The translations under genes and the position numbers were made by a program. A stretch of DNA of 64,000 nt from Rhodospirillaceae bacterium (GTDB lineage: Bacteria > Pseudomonadota > Alphaproteobacteria > Rhodospirillales > Rhodospirillaceae): assembly GCA_018666155.1 (NCBI GenBank), contig JABJAH010000011.1, positions 1 through 64,000 of the forward strand. The letters run 5' to 3'. Below, piece by piece: positions 8,810-17,274 of this stretch; position 1 is the stretch's first letter, and every line of letters starts with the position of its first letter. The notes below the pieces were generated by a model. The model saw only the letters and a program-made list of their open reading frames with translations. It was not told the DNA's origin and did no database searches.

Positions 8810-9640
8810 TTATGGCTTGTCGTAGAACGCTCTGACAGCCTCAGCAATTTCTGCGGCATGAATATCCCACGCCAGGGCATGAGGGATTTGTGTCATTTCG
8901 ACAATCGTTGCATTTGGAATTAGCGTGCCTGCGAGCCGTGTGTTGTCGGCCAACATATCATCTAGGACTAAGAGAAGCGCAGGCTGAGAAAGCTTCTGCA
9001 ACTGGCCTTCAGCGTCGTAGCTCATAACCGCTTCGGGCGCGTACCACGCTTTCAGACCGGAGCGCAGGCGTTCGGTGAATAATTCCAAACGCCGCTCGGG
9101 ACCGAGCTCTGGGTGGCCATCCAAAACGGTTTGTTTATAGGTTTCCGCCACAAAATTAGGGTCGGTGAAATACCCCGGCGGTCCGCCGAAACGCTGCATC
9201 ATCATTGTCTTTTGCTCATCGGAGAACAAAGCAACCGAGGGATATGCAATTTTCCTGACTAGGTCTGACCGAGTCAAAGCCAGCTCGGTGCCAATCACGC
9301 TGCCGGTATGACCGCCAAAAATATCGATAGCGCCCTTGCCGCTAGCGCCATATCCAAGCCCGTCGATCACCGTAGCCATGGCGTTCGCATAATCGCCGAT
9401 CGTCACGACATCACTCGGCGCATCCGAGCCGCCAAAGCCTGGCGTATCTGGACACCAGACGATTCGATCGACAGCCATTTCATCTTGGAACGGGCGATAT
9501 TGCGCGCCGGATACGGGGCTTTGATGGAAGCAGATTAGGGGTGTCTTATTGGACTCACCGGCCTTAGGGCGCGCCTCTCTGATGTGCACCTGACCATATG
9601 GTCCATCGACATAGAAACGCCGCGTCGTGATCTCTGCCAT
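8810..9640 (-). CDS. Alpha/beta hydrolase-fold protein with Thr at the nucleophile position
   Basis: 276 residues, alpha/beta hydrolase fold, no signal peptide, so cytoplasmic. Oxyanion-strand CFHQSP is near residue 40 and TPGFGGSD near 67. The nucleophile elbow reads GHTGS (110-114), so the residue aligned with the catalytic Ser is Thr112. A candidate general base is His in QIPHALAWD near the C-terminus, and an Asp pair follows LLLVLDD. The same GxHTG pattern occurs in the exported paralogue at 45103-46038. ATG 9640 has GGGGGAT upstream. It lies 57 bases after the AhpD-like gene on the same strand. Activity is uncertain because of the Thr substitution. Confidence 0.85.
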   Translation of the reverse strand: MAEITTRRFYVDGPYGQVHIREARPKAGESNKTPLICFHQSPVSGAQYRPFQDEMAVDRIVWCPDTPGFGGSDAPSDVVTIGDYANAMATVIDGLGYGASGKGAIDIFGGHTGSVIGTELALTRSDLVRKIAYPSVALFSDEQKTMMMQRFGGPPGYFTDPNFVAETYKQTVLDGHPELGPERRLELFTERLRSGLKAWYAPEAVMSYDAEGQLQKLSQPALLLVLDDMLADNTRLAGTLIPNATIVEMTQIPHALAWDIHAAEIAEAVRAFYDKP

Positions 9641-9697
9641 CTCATCCCCCTATGGTCCCGCCGAGCGATCCGCCCAGCACCAACCATAACGAAACAA

Positions 9698-10246
9698 TCA
9701 CCCCTGCCAAGCATTGGCAGAAAAAGCCTCATCTACTTCGGTCTCAACAAAATGATTCGTGTAGTTGCTGAGGGTTTTCACACCGACACCCAGAACCACC
9801 TCAAGTACGTTCTGTTTTGTGTAGCCGGCTTCCAAGAACGCATCGATGCCATCCTGTTGGACATAACCCCGCGCTTCAACCATCGCCTTAGTGAAGGTCT
9901 GCAATGCCTCGAGTTTGCCATCTTCGATCGCGGCATCATCCCGCAAAGACCGAATCACGTCAGCTGGCACCTTTTGCATTTGGGCAATACTGGTGTGCGC
10001 CGCCATACAATAGTGGCAGGTATTTAGACGGCTAACCGTGAGCAACACCACCTGACGCTCGACGGCATTGAGGCTCGTTTTGTCAAAAATCCCGGATAGG
10101 GTCGTATAGCCTTTGAGCAACTCCGGAGACTCGGCCATGTAACCGAGCAAATTTGGAACAAATCCCAGACCCTTCTTGACCCCCTCAATAATCGGCCTGG
10201 AGTTTTCCGGTGCCGTTTCAACGTCATGCTTGGTGAATTCAGTCAT
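9698..10246 (-). CDS. Carboxymuconolactone decarboxylase/AhpD-like protein
   Basis: 182 residues of the carboxymuconolactone decarboxylase superfamily. The AhpD-type redox motif is present as CHYCMAAH (Cys77, Cys80, His84), which in AhpD serves a thiol peroxidase/reductase cycle. The Cys pair argues against a simple decarboxylase and for an alkylhydroperoxidase-like or thiol-redox role. It is the first gene of the minus-strand run that continues into the alpha/beta hydrolase. It is divergent from the TPR gene at 10342, with a 95-base shared upstream region. Confidence 0.88.
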   Translation of the reverse strand: MTEFTKHDVETAPENSRPIIEGVKKGLGFVPNLLGYMAESPELLKGYTTLSGIFDKTSLNAVERQVVLLTVSRLNTCHYCMAAHTSIAQMQKVPADVIRSLRDDAAIEDGKLEALQTFTKAMVEARGYVQQDGIDAFLEAGYTKQNVLEVVLGVGVKTLSNYTNHFVETEVDEAFSANAWQG

Positions 10247-10295
10247 TTGTGCGATTCCCGATCTGAAACCTGTTGAAGATCAATGGGACAAGATA

Positions 10296-10314
10296 TCATC
10301 ATCCCCTGATGATC
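10296..10314. promoter_or_regulatory. Inverted repeat between divergent genes
   Basis: A perfect 7-base inverted repeat (ATCATCA, five-base spacer, TGATGAT) lies between the divergent starts at 10246 and 10342. It could be an operator for either gene. There is no T-run, so a terminator is unlikely. It could also be chance, since the arms are short. Confidence 0.3.
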
Positions 10315-10341
10315 GAGATCACGGCTGAGTGAAACCCATCT

Positions 10342-12270
10342 ATGTCACACCCGACACCTGAAGACCTAGCAGCCGCCCTTCAGGCGGCTGGTGCCCATTT
10401 CAATGCCGGACGACACGCCGAGTCCGCCGCCCTTGCGGACCAAATCCTCCAGCATCAGCCGAACAATCCAGACGCTCTGCATATTAGCGGCTTCAGTCGG
10501 TTACAGATGGGACGAGCACAGGAAGCATTGCCCCTACTTGAAACTGCCGTGAAAGCGAAGAAAACCGACCCCGCTATTGCTAATAGTTTGGCGCTAACAC
10601 AGCTTGCGCTTGGAGAAGTTGACGCCGCTGCCGCCGCATTGGAGTCCCTTGCAAGAAGAAACAAACTCGCAGCCGCAGGCTTAAACACATTAGGGGATTG
10701 TCGGCTGCGACAAGGAGAACCCATCAAGGCACGCGCTTGTTTCGATAAAGCACTCAAGCTGCAACCAAATTTGGACGCCGCCCGCGTTAATCTTGGCGAG
10801 GCTCTAAAGGGGGCAGGTGACCTAAAAGGTGCAATCGCGCACTACACATCCCTTGTTCAAACACACCCGCACCTTCCGTCTGCATGGAGAAATCTCGGCC
10901 TTGCGTTGCAAGAGGCTGAACGATTTGCAGAAAGCATTCCACCACTGGAACACTATTTGACACTCAGCCCTACCGACGTACCTAGCCGTCTTTCTCTGGG
11001 ATCTGGCCATTTTAAAAAAGGAGACTCCACATCAGCGCTTGCGGTGTTCGACCTGGCCCTTGAGCAAGGTCCGAACAATGCTGAAACATGGAACACCCGC
11101 GGGTTAGCTTTGCGCACCCTAGACCGCCATGAAGACGCTGAAGCTGCGTTTAGACGCGCACTGACGATTAATCCGACACTCTCCGTTGCTCGGGCCAATC
11201 TCGCTCACATGTTGAATGAGGTGCGAGGCACGGATGCCGCATTGGCCGAATTCGATGAGGCAATCGCGCTCGCGCCCGATGATGCCAAGTGTCATATGGA
11301 TAGAAGCATTCCGCTCCTGCTTGGCGGCCGTATCGCCGAAGGTTGGGAAGGCCAGCGTTGGCGTTTTCAGTTGCCGCCGGATTTTTCTGGGCGACGAGAT
11401 CACCCATTTCCCGCCTGGGACGGCAGTGACCTGACCGGAAAAACCATTCTGGTGTGGGGCGAACAAGGCATCGGTGATGAGCTTTTGCACGCCAGCATGA
11501 TTCCAGGCCTTTTAGAGATGGCTGGACATGTAATTATCGAAACGGAACACCGACTGGTCCCGTTGTTTGCCCGGTCATTTCCACAAGCAACTGTCATAGA
11601 CAGATCGAGCCCATCGGACGAAGCACTCAGCAAACTCGGCATCGAGTGGCAAACCGCCGCCGGCGACTTGTGCGAATTTCTTCGCCCAGATCTAAACGCC
11701 TTCCCAAAGCAACCGTCCTATCTCATGTGTGACTCGGATCACCGAGATGAACTCGCTGACCGCTACCGCATAAAAGGCGCGGATACACCTCTCATCGGCA
11801 TTGCCTGGCATACGGCACGCGCCAAAGATGGTTGGCAAAAATCAATCCCGCTTGAACTGTGGGGACCTATTCTAACAACACCCAATGCAACATTTATCTC
11901 CCTCCAATATGGCGAGCATGCCGATGAGATGGCGCACTCCGGTTCAACAACCGGAAACGCAATTATTGCTGACCCAAGCGTCGATTCACTAAAGAATCTA
12001 GACACTTTTGCAGCACAGGCCGCGGCGATGGACCTTGTCATATCTAACAGCAATACAGCCGCACATATGGCTGGCGCCTTGGGTGTGCCGGTTTGGACGA
12101 TGGCACCGCGTGCGGGATACGGAGGCGCACCCTGGTATTGGTTTATGGAAGGGTCCGTTAGCCCTTGGTATGAGTCCATGACCCTGTACCGGCAGACTCA
12201 CTGGCACAATTGGGAAGAGGTCATCGAGCAAGTTGCGTCGGACCTGCCCGGGTTTCTCGGGTCACGATAG
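10342..12270 (+). CDS. TPR protein with GT9-like (heptosyltransferase-type) C-terminal domain
   Basis: 642 residues. Residues 1 to about 330 are a run of tetratricopeptide repeats (patterns such as ALxxxPNNxxALxxxG). The C-terminal third looks like glycosyltransferase family 9: WGEQGIGDELLHASMIP near 368-384, IGIAWHT near 480, and a late donor-site block with SNSNTAAHMAGALGVPVW near 565. This TPR plus GT9-like architecture is common in alphaproteobacteria, and substrates are rarely known. A glycan or protein-glycosylation role is plausible. It is cytoplasmic and followed nine bases later by an ABC solute-binding protein gene. Confidence 0.82.
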   Translation: MSHPTPEDLAAALQAAGAHFNAGRHAESAALADQILQHQPNNPDALHISGFSRLQMGRAQEALPLLETAVKAKKTDPAIANSLALTQLALGEVDAAAAALESLARRNKLAAAGLNTLGDCRLRQGEPIKARACFDKALKLQPNLDAARVNLGEALKGAGDLKGAIAHYTSLVQTHPHLPSAWRNLGLALQEAERFAESIPPLEHYLTLSPTDVPSRLSLGSGHFKKGDSTSALAVFDLALEQGPNNAETWNTRGLALRTLDRHEDAEAAFRRALTINPTLSVARANLAHMLNEVRGTDAALAEFDEAIALAPDDAKCHMDRSIPLLLGGRIAEGWEGQRWRFQLPPDFSGRRDHPFPAWDGSDLTGKTILVWGEQGIGDELLHASMIPGLLEMAGHVIIETEHRLVPLFARSFPQATVIDRSSPSDEALSKLGIEWQTAAGDLCEFLRPDLNAFPKQPSYLMCDSDHRDELADRYRIKGADTPLIGIAWHTARAKDGWQKSIPLELWGPILTTPNATFISLQYGEHADEMAHSGSTTGNAIIADPSVDSLKNLDTFAAQAAAMDLVISNSNTAAHMAGALGVPVWTMAPRAGYGGAPWYWFMEGSVSPWYESMTLYRQTHWHNWEEVIEQVASDLPGFLGSR

Positions 12271-12279
12271 GAAAAGTAT

Positions 12280-13791
12280 ATGGCGCTCTTTTTCCGCCAA
12301 TGTTTTACAGCTGCGCTTGCCTTAGCAGTGACGCTATCGACACCCACTTGGGGCGCAGATCCGACAATCCTCAGAGTCGGCATCGGTGGCTTGCCGACAC
12401 AAAAAGGCAACGCGTTCTCAAACATTCAATCACCGAGCATATTGGTTACGGGCGGGGTTTTTGATGGCTTAACGCGACTCGCCAAGGATGGAGCCATTGA
12501 GCCTTGGCTGGCAACGTCTTGGGAGGCGCTCGACGACCTAACGTGGCGCTTCACGTTGCGAGACGACGTTGTGTTTTCCAACGGCAAACCTTTCGATGCC
12601 GCGGCCGTTGCCCACACGGCAAACTATCTATCCGGATCAGGCCCACAGTTGGAAGGCCTGCGGCGGGATTTTCGTTTTCTATCAGGGGCGACGGTTGTCG
12701 ATTCCCACACCGTAGACATCGTGACCAAGGTCCCGGTCCCGATGTTGCCGCGGTATGCCTCTGTTCTTCTCATCGTCGAACCGGGCGCCTGGCAAAGCAT
12801 GGGCGTTGAAAAATTTTCGCTCACTCCAGTCGGCACCGGCCCCCTTGTGGTCGAGAGTTGGGAACCCGGCCGGGCTATCACACGAGCGAATAGATTATCC
12901 TGGCGGCCGATGCAGATTGATGGTGTTGATTTCATCGTCTTACCCGACCCCTCGTCCCGTGTTCAGGCCGTGCTTTCGGGTGGTTTAGATGCCGCCTATC
13001 AAACGGCGCCCGAAGACTTCGACGTACTACAGAAAGCCGGTGGTCATGTCGTTTCAATAAAAGACGGTTCTGTTTTTTCGATCATGCTGCAGTTTGGACA
13101 AGATCGAGAAACACCACTCAATGATATTCGTGTGCGCCACGCTTTGAACTATGCCATCGACAAACAAACAATTGCAGACGTGCTGCTTGGGGGACTCACG
13201 TCCGTGGCGAGTCAGCCCGCTGTGCGGGAGGCCTATGGCTTCGACCCAACGCTTTCGCCCTACGCATACGATCCCGAGCGCGCGCGCCAGTTGTTATCTG
13301 ACGCTGGATATCCCGACGGATTCACGATGTCGTTAGAAACATCGGGGGGCGGAACGAACGGACGTTCAGTTGTCCAGCGCGTTGCTGACGACCTGGGTCG
13401 CGTTGGCATACAAATGGATATTCAACAGAAGCCCGTGATGAGCTTCCTCTTGGATTTTGTCCGTGGTCGGATCGAGGCGGACTCCTTCACCTTGCAGTGG
13501 GGGGCTTACCCCATACTCGATTCAATCCAGATGACGAACATTAACTCCTGCCGTAAATCCCAACCATGGTACTGCGACGACGACATACAGCCGGTCATTG
13601 AGGCCGCCTGGACGGAAACAGACCCACAGCAGGCACTGGACCTACGCCGGCAAGTCATGCGCCACTATCACGAAGACGCGCCCGGCATTTTCCTCCATGA
13701 AAACATCGGTTTCATCGGCCTCAGCCCACGAACCCAAGGCTTTGACCAGACCTTCGGCTACGTGTCCTATGAATCTGTCCGATTGCATTAG
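12280..13791 (+). CDS. ABC transporter substrate-binding protein, family 5 (peptide/nickel type)
   Basis: 503 residues with a Sec signal peptide (cleavage near TWGAD). The SBP_bac_5 core is evident: GGVFDGLTRL, LATSWEALDDLTWRFTLRDDV, the domain signature PLNDIRVRHALNYAID, and a C-terminal APGIFLHE block. It would bind an oligopeptide or similar solute in the periplasm. No permease or ATPase gene accompanies it, so it must use a distant transporter or act as a lone sensor. It follows the TPR/GT9 gene by nine bases, implying co-transcription. The ATG at 12280 has GGAAAAG seven bases upstream. Confidence 0.9.
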   Translation: MALFFRQCFTAALALAVTLSTPTWGADPTILRVGIGGLPTQKGNAFSNIQSPSILVTGGVFDGLTRLAKDGAIEPWLATSWEALDDLTWRFTLRDDVVFSNGKPFDAAAVAHTANYLSGSGPQLEGLRRDFRFLSGATVVDSHTVDIVTKVPVPMLPRYASVLLIVEPGAWQSMGVEKFSLTPVGTGPLVVESWEPGRAITRANRLSWRPMQIDGVDFIVLPDPSSRVQAVLSGGLDAAYQTAPEDFDVLQKAGGHVVSIKDGSVFSIMLQFGQDRETPLNDIRVRHALNYAIDKQTIADVLLGGLTSVASQPAVREAYGFDPTLSPYAYDPERARQLLSDAGYPDGFTMSLETSGGGTNGRSVVQRVADDLGRVGIQMDIQQKPVMSFLLDFVRGRIEADSFTLQWGAYPILDSIQMTNINSCRKSQPWYCDDDIQPVIEAAWTETDPQQALDLRRQVMRHYHEDAPGIFLHENIGFIGLSPRTQGFDQTFGYVSYESVRLH

Positions 13792-13973
13792 GGTGCCGGT
13801 CTCGTAAAGGCGTTGATCCGCCACCCCTTTAGGTCCGTAGATAGTGTGGATAGCCAAAATGCGGTCAACGGCCGGAACGGCCTTTGAGGTCTCTAAATCC
13901 ACCGCTATGACTGCACGTTCAAGCGTAACAATTATGCTGGGGTCTACCCTGGCGGACAAATAGGGGAAACCAC

Positions 13974-15104
13974 ATGTTTATGAACTTCTGGTATGTCGCA
14001 GAATTGAGCGAAAACGTTCAAGAGACGCCGGTGAAAGTCCGTATGCTTGGTTTCCATTTTGTCGTATTCCGGGATTCGGCTGGCCAACCCCATTGCCTGT
14101 CCAACCTCTGTGTTCACCGCGGCGCCTCCCTCGCCCACGGCAAGGTTAAAGGCGACAACATTGAATGCCCCTATCACGGCTGGCAGTTCAAAGGCGAAGA
14201 CGGCGTTTGCACGAAAATCCCTTCCCTTGGGCCCGATGCAAAAGTACCTGGCCGCGCCAAAGTGGATAGCTATCCTGTCGAAGAAAAATATGGCCTGATT
14301 TTCGCTTTCCTCGGCGATCTCCCGGAAGCCGAGCGCCCGCCCATCATGGACCTACCAGAATATGGGCAAGACGGATGGCGGGTGACGACTCAAGTTTACG
14401 AATGGACGGCCAACTATCAACGGGCTGTGGAGAACACCTTGGACCCAGCCCATACGGAATTTGTTCACCCGTCCATGGGATATGGCGGTGACCGCGATGA
14501 TTACCAAGTGCCCGAGCTCACCCTAACCGAAGAAGATTGGGGCTGCGGCACGATGACGACCTTTGTCTCGCCGGATTTGCCGGACTCCAAGATGAAAGGT
14601 CTTAAGGGCGAAGGCCAGATGGAGGCGGGCGCCGGCAACCATGGCCCTTCAGCTGCATGGACAAGACTGCACTTCAGCCCTCACGCTTGGGCACACCAAT
14701 ACGGATTTTCAACGCCGGTGGATGAGAAAAACCTAAAACGCTATTTCCTACAGGCACGCAACTTCAGAGCTGATCCAGAAATGGATGAGACCATTAATGA
14801 ACGCAACACGGCTGTGATGATGCAGGACAAAGTTGTCATCGAACGTATCGAGCCGTTCTACACACCCCAGTCATCGACGGAAGAAGTGCTGGTCAAATCC
14901 GATGCCGTCGTAACCCGCTATCGCGAGTTCATAGCCGATTGGGAAAACCGTGGGTGGCGGATCGATACGGACAAAGTAGACGCTCTGCGCGAGGAAAAAG
15001 CATTTGCGATCCCGAGCCCAGCGCGTCGGACGGCCAAGGGATGGGCGATTGAGGCGGCACCAACCGTGCAGCCGAAGGTCGCTGCCAAAGCTGCGGCCGA
15101 ATAA
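13974..15104 (+). CDS. Rieske non-haem iron oxygenase alpha subunit (copy 1)
   Basis: 376 residues. The Rieske [2Fe-2S] ligands are Cys46/His48 and Cys65/His68 (CVH and CPYH). The mononuclear iron site follows as DPAHTEFVH (Asp157, His160, His165). Length and layout fit single-component-alpha ring- or N/O-dealkylating oxygenases. Electrons must come from a ferredoxin and reductase, neither of which is encoded nearby. ATG 13974 has AGGGGAA upstream. It is 38 bases ahead of a second gene of exactly the same length. The 182 bases before it show no clear gene and probably hold its promoter. Confidence 0.93.
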   Translation: MFMNFWYVAELSENVQETPVKVRMLGFHFVVFRDSAGQPHCLSNLCVHRGASLAHGKVKGDNIECPYHGWQFKGEDGVCTKIPSLGPDAKVPGRAKVDSYPVEEKYGLIFAFLGDLPEAERPPIMDLPEYGQDGWRVTTQVYEWTANYQRAVENTLDPAHTEFVHPSMGYGGDRDDYQVPELTLTEEDWGCGTMTTFVSPDLPDSKMKGLKGEGQMEAGAGNHGPSAAWTRLHFSPHAWAHQYGFSTPVDEKNLKRYFLQARNFRADPEMDETINERNTAVMMQDKVVIERIEPFYTPQSSTEEVLVKSDAVVTRYREFIADWENRGWRIDTDKVDALREEKAFAIPSPARRTAKGWAIEAAPTVQPKVAAKAAAE

Positions 15105-15142
15105 ACCTTAGTAGATACCGACTAGGTAGGAACGCTGACGCC

Positions 15143-16273
15143 ATGTTTATGAATTTTTGGTACGCCGCTGAAGAAAGCGAGAACATCACCAACGAACCGG
15201 CCAAAGTTCACATGCTTGGCCAGGACTTTGTCTTGTTCCGGGACACCGGTGGCAAAGTGCACTGCCTGTCTAACCTCTGCGTTCACCGCGGCGCCTCGCT
15301 CGCGCACGGCAAGGTCAAAGGCGACAATATTGAGTGTCCCTATCATGGCTGGCAGTTCAAAGGGAAAGACGGTGTATGCACTAAGATTCCCTCTTTAGGG
15401 CCCGACGCCAAAATTCCGTCACGGGCGAAGGTCGATAGTTATCCGACGGAAGAACGCTACGGTTTGGTGTTTGCCTTCTTGGGTGATCTCCCAGAATCCG
15501 AACGACCACCAATCATAGATATCCCGGAGTGGGATCAGGACGGATGGCGTTTCACATTGATGCGCTATACCTGGGAAGCCAATTATCAACGCGCCCTAGA
15601 AAACTCTCTAGACCCCGCACACACAGAGTTCGTGCATCCGGCCATGGGGTATCAGGGTGACCGGGACGATTACAAAGTACCCGACCTTGAGGTCACGGCG
15701 AGCGAATGGGGCGTTGGCACGATGACTATCTTCCAAAGCCCCGACCTTCCCCATGAAAAAATGAAGGGCATAAAAGGGGAAGGCCAGATGGAAGCCGGCA
15801 CCACCATGTGCGGGATTTCTCAAGCCGTCACCAAGCTGCATTTCAGTCCGGTGGCCTGGGCCCATCAATATACCTTCACGACGCCGGTCGACGAACACCA
15901 CACCGCGCGCTTTTTCCTGCAGGGCCGAAACTTCCGCACTGATCCAGAAATGGATGCGCCGGTGAACGAGCGCAACCTGATCGTCGCTGATCAGGACAAG
16001 GTGGTTATTGAACGCCTCGAGCCTTTCCACACGCCAGAGTCATCCACAGAAGAAGTCTTGGTGAAATCCGACCTTGTCATCACCCGCTTTCGCGAACTTT
16101 TGGCGGATTGGGAGGCACGCGGGTGGAAAATTGATAGCGACTCTGTGGACCAATTCCGTGAGCACAAAGCCCACTCTGTTCCCAGTCCCGCAAGACGCAC
16201 CGTTAAAAGTTGGGCGATAAATGCCGTTCCCACCTGCGTCCCAAAGCAGACAACGAGAGTTGCCGCCGAGTAA
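15143..16273 (+). CDS. Rieske non-haem iron oxygenase alpha subunit (copy 2)
   Basis: 376 residues, the same length as copy 1 and collinear with it throughout, with long identical blocks around the Rieske site (LCVHRGASLAHGKVKGDN) and near-identical DNA there. Rieske ligands CVH and CPYH and the iron ligands in DPAHTEFVHPAMG are all intact. Differences concentrate between about residues 165 and 260, where substrate-pocket loops usually lie, so duplication with change of specificity or formation of a hetero-oligomer is plausible (inference). It is the second gene of the tandem, and nothing further downstream is coupled to it. Confidence 0.93.
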   Translation: MFMNFWYAAEESENITNEPAKVHMLGQDFVLFRDTGGKVHCLSNLCVHRGASLAHGKVKGDNIECPYHGWQFKGKDGVCTKIPSLGPDAKIPSRAKVDSYPTEERYGLVFAFLGDLPESERPPIIDIPEWDQDGWRFTLMRYTWEANYQRALENSLDPAHTEFVHPAMGYQGDRDDYKVPDLEVTASEWGVGTMTIFQSPDLPHEKMKGIKGEGQMEAGTTMCGISQAVTKLHFSPVAWAHQYTFTTPVDEHHTARFFLQGRNFRTDPEMDAPVNERNLIVADQDKVVIERLEPFHTPESSTEEVLVKSDLVITRFRELLADWEARGWKIDSDSVDQFREHKAHSVPSPARRTVKSWAINAVPTCVPKQTTRVAAE

Positions 16274-16389
16274 AAAAAGAGTGCCGTCGCCCGATACCGT
16301 AAAACCTGGAGCATGCCGCCTCGGATTTTTATTGAATGAAGGACACAGTCTCACTACCCGCGGAAGTATGATCGCGATACGATGCGGCC

Positions 16390-17274
16390 ATGTCGAAAAA
16401 CCTCGAGACACTAGACCATGCGAATAATGCTACTTTGCAGCGGCTGCGTGAATCCTACGAGCCAGGGCTTGAACAAACCCATCCCTTCCACGGGTATTTT
16501 GAAGTCTCCCTATTCGACTGTCCGACTTTCTTGATGTTCACGAATAACGATTGTCCGCGGGCGTGGGACATTCTATACCGCAAATCCTTCGAACCACATT
16601 CAATGAAAATCTGGTGCCAGCTCGCAAAGGACGCAACAGGCATTCTAGATATTGGGGCCCATGTTGGAGTCTACAGCCTCAGCGCTGCGGCGTTGCGGTC
16701 GGACATTACGATCCATGCCTTTGAGCCCAATCCTTACGCCTACAGCCGCCTCCGACTCCACACAGCCGTCAACGGGTTTGAAAATATCTCTGAAAACACC
16801 TTTGGGGTGAGCGACAACAATAAGATCAGCGATTTTAGTTGGGTCAAGAAAAGCGGGCAGCCGATTTCGTCGGGGGGCCAAATCGGAAAGATTGGCCAGG
16901 TCGATGATCAGCGGATTGAACGCGCGATCGTACCGTTACATATGCTGGATGGAACCGGCTTAGCGGCTGGCCTTGGCGCCAAACCGCTTGTTAAGATCGA
17001 CGTTGAGGGAAGTGAAGCGAATACCTTTCGAGGCATGCGCGAGATCATTGAGCTGAAACCGGATATTATACTGGAGTCCTTTGATCAGGATGCTTGCGAC
17101 ACCATCAACGACATTCTGAGTCCGCTCGGGTACAGCTTCTATCTAGTGCGAGAAAAACAAGGCGCTCTTGAACAGCGAGACAGGCTAATGCCCTGCAGAA
17201 CTGACGAAGAAGACTTCAATCAATTCATCACAACACGCGCCCACAATGAGCTTAAAGACCTTGCGCTGACCTAA
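16390..17274 (+). CDS. FkbM family SAM-dependent methyltransferase
   Basis: 294 residues. The SAM-binding motif is ILDIGAHVGVYSL near residue 78, followed by HAFEPNPYAYSRLRLH. The FkbM family marker KIDVEGSE lies near 200, then GMREIIELKPDIILE. FkbM enzymes O-methylate sugars or polyketides, and the substrate here is unknown. It stands alone downstream of the Rieske pair after a 116-base gap. Its TAA overlaps the stop of the convergent cytochrome/propeller gene by three bases. Function at family level is secure. Confidence 0.88.
   Translation: MSKNLETLDHANNATLQRLRESYEPGLEQTHPFHGYFEVSLFDCPTFLMFTNNDCPRAWDILYRKSFEPHSMKIWCQLAKDATGILDIGAHVGVYSLSAAALRSDITIHAFEPNPYAYSRLRLHTAVNGFENISENTFGVSDNNKISDFSWVKKSGQPISSGGQIGKIGQVDDQRIERAIVPLHMLDGTGLAAGLGAKPLVKIDVEGSEANTFRGMREIIELKPDIILESFDQDACDTINDILSPLGYSFYLVREKQGALEQRDRLMPCRTDEEDFNQFITTRAHNELKDLALT

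Noticed and set aside
13642..13959. Minus-strand frame of 105 codons before the Rieske genes
   Set aside because: Half of it is antisense to the solute-binding protein gene; no start signal or recognisable motif.
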